The notes: generated by a model from the sequence alone, not told the origin. Positions 1 through 9,061 are shown, numbered from the stretch's first letter. The stretch is 64,000 nt of DNA from CAIYUC01 sp963682005 (GCA_963682005.1 OY820914.1:310001-374000); one strand, 5' to 3'. Numbers and translations: made by a program.

Positions 1-2
1 CT

Positions 3-236
3 CCCAGCCAGCTTAAAATGTTCCTGACCCGGATGGGCACATCAGCCAAGTTCATTGTCACCGGGGATATTACACAGGTAGACCTACCGAAGCACCAAAC
101 CTCAGGACTGATCCATGTTCAAAACATCCTCAACGACATCTCCGGTGTGGATTTTGTGTACCTCGACCAGAACGACATCATCCGGCACAAGCTTGTCATC
201 AGCATCATCAAAGCTTACGGAGATCAAACCAGGTAA
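3..236 (+). CDS. phoH: PhoH family protein (C-terminal fragment)
   Basis: This is the 3' end of a gene that begins before the window; the frame is open from base 3. The visible 78 residues contain PSQLKMFLTRMG and KFIVTGDITQVDLP, which match the C-terminal half of the PhoH P-loop ATPase domain. In that family the GD.TQ.DLP segment follows the Walker B region. The fragment ends with a charged tail and a stop 26 bases before purC. PhoH-like proteins are cytoplasmic ATPases of incompletely known function, often linked to RNA metabolism or phosphate starvation. The close spacing suggests co-transcription with purC. The family call is secure for such a short fragment; the biological role is not. 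Confidence 0.85.
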   Translation, partial: PSQLKMFLTRMGTSAKFIVTGDITQVDLPKHQTSGLIHVQNILNDISGVDFVYLDQNDIIRHKLVISIIKAYGDQTR

Positions 237-262
237 TGTTAAACAACTAATACCGTGAACCG

Positions 263-1225
263 ATGGAAAATCTGATTGTAAAGACAGACTATCATTTTTC
301 AGGACAGAAAAGCAAGTATACAGGAAAAGTCCGTGATGTCTACAACATCAATGATAAAATTCTTATAATGATCGCCACCGACAGGATATCCGCATTTGAT
401 GTGGTATTGCCAAAAGGGATCCCGTACAAAGGACAGGTACTGAACCAGATTGCATCCCGATTCCTCGATGCGACCTCTGATATTTGTCCTAACTGGAAAA
501 TCTCCACTCCTGACCCCATGGTCACGATTGGAAGATTCTGCAAGCCTTTCCCTGTGGAAATGATTGCACGCGGCTATCTTACCGGAAGTTCCTGGCGAAC
601 GTATAAAACCGGAAAACGCGAAATTTGCGGTGTCCCAATCCCCGATGGAATGAAAGAACATGAGCGGTTCAACCACCCGATCGTCACTCCAACGACAAAA
701 GCTGTAGAAGGCCATGATGAAGATATTTCACGTGAAGAGATAATCAGTTCCGGCCTTGTCTCGAAGGAAGATTATGACATCATCGAGAACTATACCCTTT
801 CACTTTTTAACAGAGGCAGTGAAATGGCTGCCAGCAAGGGATTGATCCTGGTTGATACCAAATATGAATTCGGGAAAGGGTATGATGGTAAAATTTATCT
901 GATCGATGAGATCCATACCCCTGATTCCTCCAGGTACTTTTACCTTGAAGGATATCAGGAACGGCAGGCTAAAGGAGAGCAACAACGTCAGCTTTCAAAG
1001 GAGTTCGTACGCGAATGGCTTATGGAACACGGATTCCAGGGTAAGGAAGGACAGAAAGTGCCTGAAATGAGTGAACAATTTGTCAACCTTATATCGGAAA
1101 GGTATATTGAACTTTATGAAAACATCATTGGTGAAAAGTTCCAGAAGCCTGAATCCGGTAATGTATTGAAACGAGTGGAACAGAATTGCCAGCAATGGCT
1201 AAAAGAAAACAGCTGGAAATTCTGA
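263..1225 (+). CDS. purC: Phosphoribosylaminoimidazole-succinocarboxamide synthase (SAICAR synthase)
   Basis: This cytoplasmic enzyme of purine biosynthesis joins CAIR and aspartate with ATP to give SAICAR. The 320-residue protein is the longer form of the family. GKVRDVY lies at residues 21-27 and ATDRISAFD at 38-46, both in the N-terminal nucleotide-binding lobe. RGYLTGSSW follows at about 103-111, then TKAVEGHDED, DTKYEFG and the substrate-binding EIHTPDSSRY segment. The C-terminal third is charged and alpha-helical, as in long PurC proteins. It starts 26 bases after the phoH stop with an ATG and no competing start. It is convergent with the next gene, and the two stops are only 6 bases apart. 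No truncation or missing motif was seen. Confidence 0.96.
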   Translation: MENLIVKTDYHFSGQKSKYTGKVRDVYNINDKILIMIATDRISAFDVVLPKGIPYKGQVLNQIASRFLDATSDICPNWKISTPDPMVTIGRFCKPFPVEMIARGYLTGSSWRTYKTGKREICGVPIPDGMKEHERFNHPIVTPTTKAVEGHDEDISREEIISSGLVSKEDYDIIENYTLSLFNRGSEMAASKGLILVDTKYEFGKGYDGKIYLIDEIHTPDSSRYFYLEGYQERQAKGEQQRQLSKEFVREWLMEHGFQGKEGQKVPEMSEQFVNLISERYIELYENIIGEKFQKPESGNVLKRVEQNCQQWLKENSWKF

Positions 1226-1231
1226 AGTCCC

Positions 1232-2341
1232 TCAATGCTTTCGTATCAACTTCCGGGTTTCCGTTGTTCCTGCGGTATTCAGCATACAAAAGTAGATCCC
1301 TTCGGGACAATCAGAAGCATTCCATGTCACTTCCCAGTGACCGGCCATCATTTTTTTATCCACCAAGGTCTTTACCAGCCTTCCGTTTTCATCAGTTATT
1401 GTAATCCTGACGGGTACATTATTCCCGGAAATATTGAAAGGGATCAATGTTTCGTGATAAAAAGGATTGGGAATATTCGCACCAAGGGATGATCGGATTG
1501 TACCCAAGACTGACGTGGAGTTCGGGTTTCCTGCTTCCACCCAGGCAGTGAAGATCAGGTTTGCAAGGGCATGTGAAGCATTCTTTAGCAGCCGGACAGT
1601 AAAAATCCCGGTCTTCCCCCATAATGCTTCATAATATTCGGATGAACTATGATCCCCAGCTGCAGCCTGGGCATAATCGTCTGCTAAAAGGATGCTATCG
1701 ACCAGCTTATTATTTTCGTACAAATAGGAAAAAATATAATCAGGTACATTGCCGATATAAACAGCTGAATCATCCGGATAGGCAAGCAAATTCTCATAGT
1801 TGTTGATCATCCGCGTTTCATACCTGGAGTGTATTCCATTCTGGCTCTCTGTTTTCCCATCATAATAAGTAGTGATATGAAGGGGTTGATTCCCGTCAGC
1901 AACATAGTGACCAAGATCGGAAGCCACCAGCATTGCTTTGTTGAAATCGTTTCGGCTGAAGCAGGCTTTTAACGTGTCAAATGCAGAAATGGTTGCCCAG
2001 GGAAGAATTCCATTGCCCTGCACAAACTCATATCCGTAAGCATTAATGATCGAATCAAATGTTTGTGGTATCCTCCCATACAGAAGAAATTCAGAGTAAA
2101 CATCGATATCGATGTAGTGTTTCGGTGCTTCAGTCGGATCGTTCGGTTTTCTGTAATCCGCATCAGAGGCATGGTCCGCTAATTGGTTTGGCCAGGTTGT
2201 TTTCAGGAATTCCATCGAAGCAGGGAAAGAAGCCGGCGCATGCAGGTTGATTATCCTGTGTGCGGTCCCTCCCCAACTGGACAAAATGATCCAACATGAA
2301 AGAAGTATTATGGTTGTGAAGACACTGGTAATATTTTTCAT
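1232..2341 (-). CDS. Secreted S1/P1-nuclease / zinc phospholipase C-like protein with T9SS sorting domain
   Basis: The 369-residue protein starts with a signal peptide (residues 1-22), and cleavage would leave Trp23 as the mature N-terminus. In the P1 nuclease/phospholipase C superfamily that N-terminal Trp is itself a zinc ligand. A full set of nine candidate ligands is visible: W23, H28, D60, H75, H145, D149, H155, H171 and E175, the central block being SDLGHYVADGNQPLH. The last ligand is Glu, as in bacterial phospholipase C, whereas P1 nuclease has Asp; the W-to-H spacing of five is P1-like. Residues from about 285 on (PNPF.., GIYFCML, final RKLIRKH) form a type A T9SS C-terminal domain. 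It is probably a secreted phosphodiesterase acting on nucleic acid or phospholipid; which one cannot be told from sequence. Confidence 0.82.
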   Translation of the reverse strand: MKNITSVFTTIILLSCWIILSSWGGTAHRIINLHAPASFPASMEFLKTTWPNQLADHASDADYRKPNDPTEAPKHYIDIDVYSEFLLYGRIPQTFDSIINAYGYEFVQGNGILPWATISAFDTLKACFSRNDFNKAMLVASDLGHYVADGNQPLHITTYYDGKTESQNGIHSRYETRMINNYENLLAYPDDSAVYIGNVPDYIFSYLYENNKLVDSILLADDYAQAAAGDHSSSEYYEALWGKTGIFTVRLLKNASHALANLIFTAWVEAGNPNSTSVLGTIRSSLGANIPNPFYHETLIPFNISGNNVPVRITITDENGRLVKTLVDKKMMAGHWEVTWNASDCPEGIYFCMLNTAGTTETRKLIRKH

Positions 2342-2397
2342 TCATTTAAGGTTAAGCAATCATGAGCAAGAAGGTGAATTATGTATAAAGATATCAT

Positions 2398-3273
2398 TCA
2401 GAGAGGTTCTATGATTTTAAGCAAGTGATCCAGATCTGTGATCTTGCTTGTATCCCCCAGTTGATCATACACTATTTTCAGGTTGTTTATAAGGTTTTTA
2501 ATAATATCAATGTTCGAACAGGGTTCAAAGAAAGACATGTCTGCTTTCACCTTTAACTGGCGTACAAACAGTTCAATCTCTCTTCTTGTAAACACTGCGC
2601 CTTTGTTAAAGGGGTTTATATAGAACAGCACCTTGTTGGCAGTGCTATCCATATCCGCTGATTCAAGCAAATAAGCGAGAATGAAATGCTGTGGAAGGTT
2701 AACGCCAAATATCGGGAGTTTCAGTTTTTGTGCAAGGATCATGTACAGCATTCCAAGTGTGAGAGGACTGCCTTTTCTTGTTTCGAGCAAGGTATTGATA
2801 TAATAATTCTGCGGGGCATTGGGATTGATCCTGTTTCCATCGAACTGATGAACACCGAAAAAAATATGATTGATCACTTTGATTATTTCAAGAGCTGTCA
2901 TATTCTCGTTCAGCTCAAGCCAGATGTCCATTTTCATCTGCTCAACAGTTATTGTAAGGGCATCTTCATCCAGGTCAGGATAGTGTGTCCTCGATACCAG
3001 GAAGAATCCTTTCAAAAGATCTGAAGAGCCAAGCCTCAGCCAATCACTGAATTCAACTTCTATCAGATCCAGCTGGATTTTTTTGATTATATTCTCAATT
3101 CTTTCCTGCACCAGGTCATCAAATGAGTTTTCCCAGGCTTTCTCCAGGCTCGGGATGGCCTCCTTCCCGAACATAAAGATCTTGTCCTGCACCTTGGTAT
3201 AGGCGATGTCGTCAGGCTCATCAAGCAGATTGATCAGGGCGGAAAGTTCTTTATTTTCAGACGTGCCGGTCAT
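2398..3273 (-). CDS. SirB1/transglutaminase-like family protein
   Basis: The 291-residue cytoplasmic protein has no signal peptide. An N-terminal helical half (residues 1-130, HEAT-like in appearance) is followed by a Transglut_core2/SirB1-type domain. Its signature is KGSPLTLGMLYMILAQKL, then LPIFGVNLPQHFILAY. In this family the position of the classical transglutaminase Cys is often lost, and no Cys is present in that segment here, although the His of PQHF is. Catalysis is therefore doubtful and a structural or peptide-binding role is more likely. The start codon lies 3 bases after the stop of the upstream nucleoside phosphorylase gene, so the two are almost certainly co-transcribed. The secreted nuclease-like gene follows 56 bases downstream. 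Confidence 0.72.
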   Translation of the reverse strand: MTGTSENKELSALINLLDEPDDIAYTKVQDKIFMFGKEAIPSLEKAWENSFDDLVQERIENIIKKIQLDLIEVEFSDWLRLGSSDLLKGFFLVSRTHYPDLDEDALTITVEQMKMDIWLELNENMTALEIIKVINHIFFGVHQFDGNRINPNAPQNYYINTLLETRKGSPLTLGMLYMILAQKLKLPIFGVNLPQHFILAYLLESADMDSTANKVLFYINPFNKGAVFTRREIELFVRQLKVKADMSFFEPCSNIDIIKNLINNLKIVYDQLGDTSKITDLDHLLKIIEPL

Positions 3274-3276
3274 TCT

Positions 3277-4152
3277 TTAGTTTGTTGTTAACCGTTCAAG
3301 GACAAGCTCAACCAGGTTTTTAATCACAGGCCTGTGGTCTGGTGAATAGGTATTCGTTGCACGGTTTGCTATCAGGGCACAAACGGTAGCCACATTATGA
3401 CCCAATAATGCACCCAGTCCGTACAGGGCTGAAGTCTCCATTTCAAAGTTGATGATCCGCTCTCCATTATACCGGAAACTGCGGATCTTTTCATTCAGTT
3501 CAGGATCGGAAAGTGCAAGCCTCAATACCCTGCCCTGTGGTCCATAAAAACCCGGGGCAGTGGCTGTGATCCCTTTCGTTGTTCCTTTTTCAAGCTTTTT
3601 TATAAGAATTTCTGATCCTTTTATGATCCGCGGGGTGGCCAGTGCATGACTCCAGTTAATGTGATCCATTAGTGCATTCTGCATTTCCACCTCATATACC
3701 GGATGATTTTCGGTGTAATAATGAAGCAGGTTGTCAAGGCTTACTCCATATGAAGACAAGGCAAACGTGTTTACAGGGATATCTGCCTGGATAGAACCGG
3801 AGGTTCCGATCCTGATGATGTTGAGAGATTTGAACTCCTGTTTGACCATTCGGGTTGAAAGGTTAATGTTCACAAGGGCATCAAGTTCATTCAGAACAAT
3901 ATCGATATTATCTGTCCCGATCCCCGTTGAGAGCACAGTCAGTCTTTTCCCATGAAAATACCCTGTATGGGAAACGAATTCACGGTTTTTAACTGTCAAT
4001 TCCACTTTTTCAAAATACCATGAAATTTCAGCCACCCTGTCAGGATCGCCCACAACAATAATTGTATCGGCCAATTGGTCTGGCTTAAGGCAAAGATGGT
4101 AGATGGAACCATCAGCGTTAATAATCAGATCTGACTCAGGAATTCTTACCAT
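3277..4152 (-). CDS. udp: Nucleoside phosphorylase, uridine phosphorylase type
   Basis: The 291-residue cytoplasmic enzyme of the PNP/UDP family cleaves a nucleoside with phosphate to the base and ribose 1-phosphate. Motifs visible are GDPDRV at residues 35-40 (phosphate-binding loop), STGIGTDN, IRIGTSGSIQ (phosphate and ribose contacts) and NFEMETSALYGLGALLGH near residue 235, where the EMET segment binds the ribose. The Phe before EMET and overall length fit uridine phosphorylase better than purine nucleoside phosphorylase, but the exact base preference is inferred. It leads a leftward operon with the SirB1-like gene (3-base gap). A -7 promoter box is 17 bases upstream of the ATG. Confidence 0.85.
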   Translation of the reverse strand: MVRIPESDLIINADGSIYHLCLKPDQLADTIIVVGDPDRVAEISWYFEKVELTVKNREFVSHTGYFHGKRLTVLSTGIGTDNIDIVLNELDALVNINLSTRMVKQEFKSLNIIRIGTSGSIQADIPVNTFALSSYGVSLDNLLHYYTENHPVYEVEMQNALMDHINWSHALATPRIIKGSEILIKKLEKGTTKGITATAPGFYGPQGRVLRLALSDPELNEKIRSFRYNGERIINFEMETSALYGLGALLGHNVATVCALIANRATNTYSPDHRPVIKNLVELVLERLTTN

Positions 4153-4168
4153 ATCAATTAATTTCAGA

Positions 4169-4176
4169 CAAAAATA
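4169..4176 (-). promoter_or_regulatory. Candidate -7 promoter box for the udp operon
   Basis: Read on the minus strand this is TATTTTTG, an exact match to the Bacteroidota -7 consensus TAnnTTTG, ending 16 bases before the ATG at 4152. No convincing -33 TTG is seen at the usual distance, so the call rests on the -7 box and position alone. The implied 5' leader is very short. Confidence 0.45.
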
Positions 4177-4258
4177 CGAATAATATTGGTTGGATTAATT
4201 TATGAACCTCCTGCTGAACAAACCAGATGATTACCTGAGGAATCACTAATTTTACCGG

Positions 4259-5524
4259 ATGAAAATCGAAGTATTAAATATCGGGAATGAATTGCTGATC
4301 GGGCAGGTTGTGAATACAAACGCTTCCTGGCTGGGCGAAGAGTTGAACCTTGCAGGGTTCATGGTGAACCGCATTGTTGTAATCGCCGATGACGGTGATG
4401 AGATCATCAGTGCGCTTTCCGAAGCAACCCTGAGGGCAGATGTAGTTCTGATCTCAGGTGGACTCGGTCCAACGAAGGACGATATTACAAAAGATGCTTT
4501 ATGCAGGTTTTTCAATACGCGGCTGATCTTTAACAAGGAAGCCTATGAAAATATTGAGGGATTTTTCAGGCAAAGGAACCTGGCTGTTTCCGTGATCAAC
4601 CGGAAGCAGGCAGAGATCCCGGAAAGCTGCATCCCCATTCAGAACCGGCACGGGACTGCGCCTGGTATGTGGTTTGAGATTGAAAGACCCGGCAGCACAG
4701 GAAAAGTCAAAATTGTTTCAATGCCAGGGGTTCCTTTTGAGATGAAGGCGATGGTGACCGACTCAGTGATCCCCTGGCTCAAAAAGGTATTTCCTTCCCA
4801 TGCGGTAGTTCATAAAACAATAATGACACAGGGGATTGGTGAATCATTCCTTTCCGACATCATTGAGGAATGGGAAAACCAGCTACCCTCATCCATCTCC
4901 CTCGCATATTTACCTCAACCAGGAATTGTAAGACTTCGGATGACCGCCTCAGGTTCCGACGGGAAGGAGCTGAAGACCCTTATCAACAGGGAAACAGAGA
5001 AGCTCCTTGCGATCATCCCTGAATATGTATATGGCTTCGATGATGAAAAACTTGAAGATATTATCGGAAAGCTACTGATCCGCGATAATTCTACCATTTC
5101 AACGGCAGAAAGCTGTACCGGCGGATATATTGCACATCTGCTTACAACGATCCCGGGAAGTTCGTCTTATTTCAGGGGAAGTGTGGTGGCCTATGCCAAT
5201 GATATCAAGGAATCCGAGTTGAACGTCAGGCCTGAAACGCTGACCCGGTATGGGGCTGTCAGCGAGGAGGTGGTACTTGAAATGGCGGCAGGGATCAGGA
5301 CAAAGTTTAAAACCCGGTATTCCATTGCAACATCGGGGATCGCCGGTCCGGCAGGCGGAACCGTGGAAAAACCTGTCGGAACAACCTGGATCGCCATTGC
5401 TACTCCGGAAAAGATCTTCGCAAAGAAATACCTTTTTGGTGACAACCGGGAAAGGAATATCCGCAGAACAGCTCTGCAGGCGTTAAACCTGCTGAGAAAG
5501 GAAATAATCAGGGCTTCAAAATGA
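4259..5524 (+). CDS. cinA: CinA family protein (competence/damage-inducible protein A; NMN amidohydrolase domain)
   Basis: This is a 421-residue two-domain cytoplasmic protein. The N-terminal half is a molybdopterin-binding-like (MoCF) domain with the SGGLGPTKDD motif near residues 64-73, which in CinA proteins carries ADP-ribose pyrophosphatase activity in some species. The C-terminal half is the CinA domain, marked by STAESCTGGYIAHLLTTIPG and TSGIAGPAGG..KPVGT, which in characterised members deamidates nicotinamide mononucleotide in pyridine nucleotide salvage. Length and both domains are complete. rpmB follows 94 bases downstream with its own probable promoter. The biochemical role is from the family; no local evidence links it to competence. 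Confidence 0.93.
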   Translation: MKIEVLNIGNELLIGQVVNTNASWLGEELNLAGFMVNRIVVIADDGDEIISALSEATLRADVVLISGGLGPTKDDITKDALCRFFNTRLIFNKEAYENIEGFFRQRNLAVSVINRKQAEIPESCIPIQNRHGTAPGMWFEIERPGSTGKVKIVSMPGVPFEMKAMVTDSVIPWLKKVFPSHAVVHKTIMTQGIGESFLSDIIEEWENQLPSSISLAYLPQPGIVRLRMTASGSDGKELKTLINRETEKLLAIIPEYVYGFDDEKLEDIIGKLLIRDNSTISTAESCTGGYIAHLLTTIPGSSSYFRGSVVAYANDIKESELNVRPETLTRYGAVSEEVVLEMAAGIRTKFKTRYSIATSGIAGPAGGTVEKPVGTTWIAIATPEKIFAKKYLFGDNRERNIRRTALQALNLLRKEIIRASK

Positions 5525-5550
5525 TCATTTATAAATAATTGATGATTTTC

Positions 5551-5581
5551 TTGGGAAATTAAAATATTTTTCGGAAATTTG
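5551..5581 (+). promoter_or_regulatory. Candidate promoter of rpmB (-33 TTG, -7 GAAATTTG)
   Basis: TTG at 5551-5553 is followed after 20 bases by GAAATTTG at 5574-5581, which differs from TAnnTTTG only at its first base. Spacing fits Bacteroidota sigma-ABfr promoters. It would start transcription about 30 bases before the rpmB ATG and lies just past the cinA stop. Confidence 0.45.
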
Positions 5582-5618
5582 CACTCCATTTTGGAAAATC
5601 ATATAAAACGACAGGAAA

Positions 5619-5858
5619 ATGTCCAGAATTTGCGAAATAACCGGTAAAGGCGCCATCAGAGGGAATAAAGTTTCTCACTCCAATATAAAGACCAAGAGAA
5701 AATTTTATCCGAATCTTCAGACAAAAAGGTTCTTTATTCCTGAGGAGAACAAATATATCACTCTAAAAATAAGCACGCAAGGCATAAGAACCATAAACAA
5801 GAAAGGTATTTCCGCGGTTCTGAAGGAAGCACGTGAAAAAGGATTTTTACTCAAATAA
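5619..5858 (+). CDS. rpmB: 50S ribosomal protein L28
   Basis: The 79-residue basic protein begins MSRICEITGKGAIRGNKVSHS, the standard L28 N-terminus, and has the typical N-terminal KTKRKFYPNLQ and a Lys-rich C-terminus (LKEAREKGFLLK). L28 is a structural protein of the large ribosomal subunit. In many Bacteroidota rpmB is followed by rpmG (L33) and a small DUF4295 gene; neither is present here, and a strong terminator follows 22 bases after the stop. rpmB therefore appears to be a single-gene unit in this genome. A candidate promoter lies at 5551-5581. Confidence 0.97.
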   Translation: MSRICEITGKGAIRGNKVSHSNIKTKRKFYPNLQTKRFFIPEENKYITLKISTQGIRTINKKGISAVLKEAREKGFLLK

Positions 5859-5880
5859 CAATTTGCTTACGACTTTTAAA

Positions 5881-5912
5881 TGCTGTTACTTTTCGGTAAC
5901 AGCATTTTTTTT
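5881..5912 (+). terminator. Intrinsic terminator after rpmB
   Basis: A perfect 9-base stem (TGCTGTTAC / GTAACAGCA) with a 6-base loop is followed by eight T residues. The preceding AAA can pair with the start of the T run. It is placed to end rpmB transcription. Confidence 0.92.
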
Positions 5913-5981
5913 ATCCTTTAGGCAGGAAATAAAAACCGGTTAATTTCGTTTCAGAATAGGTGTTAACACGAAGCATTACTA

Positions 5982-6635
5982 ATGAGGAGCCTGGTTGGTG
6001 TAATAATTTTTCTGAACCTGTTTTTGTTTTTCAAATCAGCCAGGGCACAGGATTCAGGGTATGGACTAATTCAGTTCTCAGGGATAACAATCACGGCCGA
6101 TAGTCTTAATCCGGTGCCATATACCAAGATTTTCATCAAAAATTCACACAAGGGTACCACAAGTGATATTCACGGGTATTTTTCTTTTGTTGCTCATAAG
6201 CAGGATACGATCCTGTTCGAGGCACTTGGCTTTAAACCTGTGCATTATACAATTCCCGATTCTGTGACAAAAAACAGGTACTCCCTGATCCAGCTGATGA
6301 CAGCTGATACGTTGACTCTTCCTGCAGCATTCATTTTCCCATGGCCAACGCTAGAAGATTTTAAAAAGGCATTTGTAAATACGGTCATCCCTGATGACGA
6401 CCTGGCCAGGGCAAGAAAAAATCTGGATCCGGCAGAAATTCACATGCAGGTGAGCAATTACCCGATGAATGGCACGATGAATTACAATAATTATATTGAA
6501 GCCCAAACCAGTAAGCTCTATTATTTCGGGCAACAACAACCTTTTGAGGTCTTCAATCCATTCGCCTGGGCGAAATTCATACAGGCATGGAAAGACGGCA
6601 AATTCAGTCGCAAAAAAAATAACGGCAACGAGTGA
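5982..6635 (+). CDS. Exported protein with carboxypeptidase-like regulatory domain
   Basis: The 217-residue protein has a signal peptide (residues 1-22, ending ARA|QD). Residues about 30-105 resemble the CarboxypepD_reg-like fold (ITADSLNPVPYTKIFIKNSHKGTTSD..GYFSF), a beta-sandwich seen at the N-terminus of TonB receptors and DUF5686 proteins. The C-terminal half (NPFAWAKFIQAWKDGKF) is not recognised; it contains no lipobox or sorting domain, so the product is probably periplasmic or peripherally bound to the outer membrane. The gene overlaps the next TonB-dependent receptor by 4 bases, implying translational coupling and possibly a joint role in uptake. Specific function is unknown. Confidence 0.75.
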   Translation: MRSLVGVIIFLNLFLFFKSARAQDSGYGLIQFSGITITADSLNPVPYTKIFIKNSHKGTTSDIHGYFSFVAHKQDTILFEALGFKPVHYTIPDSVTKNRYSLIQLMTADTLTLPAAFIFPWPTLEDFKKAFVNTVIPDDDLARARKNLDPAEIHMQVSNYPMNGTMNYNNYIEAQTSKLYYFGQQQPFEVFNPFAWAKFIQAWKDGKFSRKKNNGNE

Positions 6636-9061
6636 TCTTTATAAAGAAACCATTTTTCTTTCTCATCTGCATCATGGCTTGTTTCGCCGGGTTAACAGCG
6701 AATGCCCAGCAGGATGCCGTCCTTTCAGGGAAGATCACTGCTGAGGATGAAGGCCCTGTTTCGAATGCAAATGTAACAGTTTCGGGAATTTCTGCAGGAA
6801 CAAACACCAATAGTGAAGGCAAATTCCAGGTAAGGGTTCCTTCCGGCAGGAAACTGGTTGTGCATTTTACCCATATAAGTTTTCTGGAGGATTCTCTTGT
6901 TGTAACTCTTAAACCGGGAGACCATAAGGAAATCCAGGTTATCCTCCTGAAATCCACGACCGAGCTCCGGGCCGTTGAAGTGAAGGACCAGCAGTTGCGA
7001 ACCAATTCCTTCAACCGGATCGATCCGAAAACGGTTACTTTCATTCCCACCATGAATGCCAGTGTCGAGGATCTTATCAAGACCATGCCCGGTGTGGCCT
7101 CCAGGAATGAGTTGAGTTCACAATATTCAGTCCGCGGAGGAAATTATGATGAAAATCTTGTATTTGTGAATGATATTGAGGTTTACAGGCCATTTCTGAT
7201 CAGGGCCGGACAGCAGGAGGGATTAAGTTTTATAAACCCCGATCTCGTTTCTGCGATCACCTTTTCGGCCGGCGGATTCGAATCCAAATATGGTGATAAA
7301 ATGTCGTCGGTGCTTGATATTAGATATAAACGGCCCACTTCATTTGCAGGATCCTTCGACATCAGCCTGCTTGGGGCAAATGCCCATCTCGAGGGCGTTA
7401 TTGTAAAGAAACTGTCATACCTTATCGGTGCAAGGTACAAGACCAACACATATTTCCTCAAAGGCCTGGATGTAAAAGGAAATTACAAGCCCCGGTATTT
7501 CGATCTGCAGACGCTTCTCAACTATACTTTCAATGAGAAATGGGAATTCTCCGTATTAGGAACATATTCCATCAACTCCTTCAAACTCATCCCGACAAAC
7601 CAGGAGACAACCTTCGGGACATTGAATGAGACATACAAGGTGATGATCTATTTTGACGGACAAGAGGCTGACCGTTATGAAAACTGGCTTGGTGCGGCGA
7701 CACTTACCTACAAACCAACCAAGAACATCCGGTTAAGGCTGATCTCTTCCTTTTACCAGGCCATGGAGAGGGAAACATATGACATTTCGGGAGAATATTG
7801 GCTCGGTTTGCTTGAAGGGAATCAGCAAAGCAACGATTACCAGTCATTAGGGGTTGGTGCTTATTTAAATCACGCAAGAAATTATCTTGATGGAACCGTC
7901 TTCAATATTGAACACAGGGGGAGTTATGACAAGAATAATGTCCTCATGTTGTGGGGGTTGAAATACCAGGGGGAGACATTTAACAATATAATGAATGAAT
8001 GGGAGTTACAAGATTCTACCGGGTATTCCCTTCCCAGGCCATCAGATTCCATCATATCAGGACATATCTCGCATGATCCGCTGGCGCTTTCGAATGTGAT
8101 CAGGGCAAACAACTCAATTGTTTCAAGCAAACTTTCCGGATTCTGTCAGAATACCTGGACTTTCAGGAACACACATAACGACATTGCCATCACGGCCGGT
8201 CTCAGGGCAATTTATACAGATCTAAACAACCAGTTCCTACTCAATCCGAGGATTAATATCTCATTCAGTCCTCACTGGAAAAAAGACGTGGTTTTCAGGC
8301 TTTCGGGAGGGTATTATTCACAACCCCCTACATTCAGGGAACTTACCGATCTCCGGGGGAACATTATCCCTGATCTGAAAGCGCAAACTTCCATTCATGC
8401 AGTCGCAGGAAGTGACCTCTATTTTCAATGGTGGGGCCGGCCTTTTAAATTTGTATCCGAGATCTATTACAAATATATCATGGACCTGATCCCATATGAG
8501 ATTGATAACCTGAAGATCAGGTATTATGGAACCAATGATGCATTCGGATATGCCACGGGGATCGATTTCAGGATCAACGGTGAGTTTGTCAAAGGGGCTG
8601 AATCCTGGGCCAGTCTTTCGTTCCTCAAGACCATGGAGAATATAAACGGAGACTGGATCCCAAGGCCAACCGATCAACGGGTAAACCTGAGCATTTTCTT
8701 CCAGGATTATATCCCGGGATTCCCTACCTGGAGGGTCAACCTGACCTTATGTTACGGGACCGGTCTGCCCTTCGGGCCGCCAAAAGCTCCAAAGAACCAG
8801 CAGACGATGAGAATTCCTGCATACAGAAGGGTTGACCTGGGGCTATCGAAACAATTGATCAGCGAGAAGACGAAGTTTTCATCGAAAAATCCATTGCGGG
8901 CCTTTAAATCCATGTTCATCACACTGGAGGTTTTCAACCTTCTACAGATCAGCAATACTGTGTCTTACCTATGGATCACCGACGTAAGCGGAAGGCAATA
9001 TGCCGTACCGAATTACCTGACGCCAAGGGAGGTTAACCTGAAACTGGCGGCAACGTTCTGA
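6632..9061 (+). CDS. TonB-dependent receptor with carboxypeptidase-like N-terminal domain
   Basis: This 809-residue outer-membrane receptor starts at a GTG that overlaps the stop of the preceding gene (GTGA). The signal peptide ends near ANA|QQ at residue 25. A CarboxypepD_reg-like domain spans about 30-105, then the plug (VEDLIKTMPGVASRNE.., QYSVRGGNYDENLVFVNDIEVYRP) to about 230, and a 22-strand beta-barrel to the C-terminal aromatic (LKLAATF). No SusD partner follows, so this is not a standard glycan-uptake pair; the co-transcribed small exported protein may be a partner. Substrate cannot be inferred. Confidence 0.9.
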   Translation: MIFIKKPFFFLICIMACFAGLTANAQQDAVLSGKITAEDEGPVSNANVTVSGISAGTNTNSEGKFQVRVPSGRKLVVHFTHISFLEDSLVVTLKPGDHKEIQVILLKSTTELRAVEVKDQQLRTNSFNRIDPKTVTFIPTMNASVEDLIKTMPGVASRNELSSQYSVRGGNYDENLVFVNDIEVYRPFLIRAGQQEGLSFINPDLVSAITFSAGGFESKYGDKMSSVLDIRYKRPTSFAGSFDISLLGANAHLEGVIVKKLSYLIGARYKTNTYFLKGLDVKGNYKPRYFDLQTLLNYTFNEKWEFSVLGTYSINSFKLIPTNQETTFGTLNETYKVMIYFDGQEADRYENWLGAATLTYKPTKNIRLRLISSFYQAMERETYDISGEYWLGLLEGNQQSNDYQSLGVGAYLNHARNYLDGTVFNIEHRGSYDKNNVLMLWGLKYQGETFNNIMNEWELQDSTGYSLPRPSDSIISGHISHDPLALSNVIRANNSIVSSKLSGFCQNTWTFRNTHNDIAITAGLRAIYTDLNNQFLLNPRINISFSPHWKKDVVFRLSGGYYSQPPTFRELTDLRGNIIPDLKAQTSIHAVAGSDLYFQWWGRPFKFVSEIYYKYIMDLIPYEIDNLKIRYYGTNDAFGYATGIDFRINGEFVKGAESWASLSFLKTMENINGDWIPRPTDQRVNLSIFFQDYIPGFPTWRVNLTLCYGTGLPFGPPKAPKNQQTMRIPAYRRVDLGLSKQLISEKTKFSSKNPLRAFKSMFITLEVFNLLQISNTVSYLWITDVSGRQYAVPNYLTPREVNLKLAATF

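Noticed and set aside
5859..5981. rpmG and DUF4295 genes after rpmB
   Set aside because: No matching frame; the stretch holds a terminator and the upstream region of the next gene.
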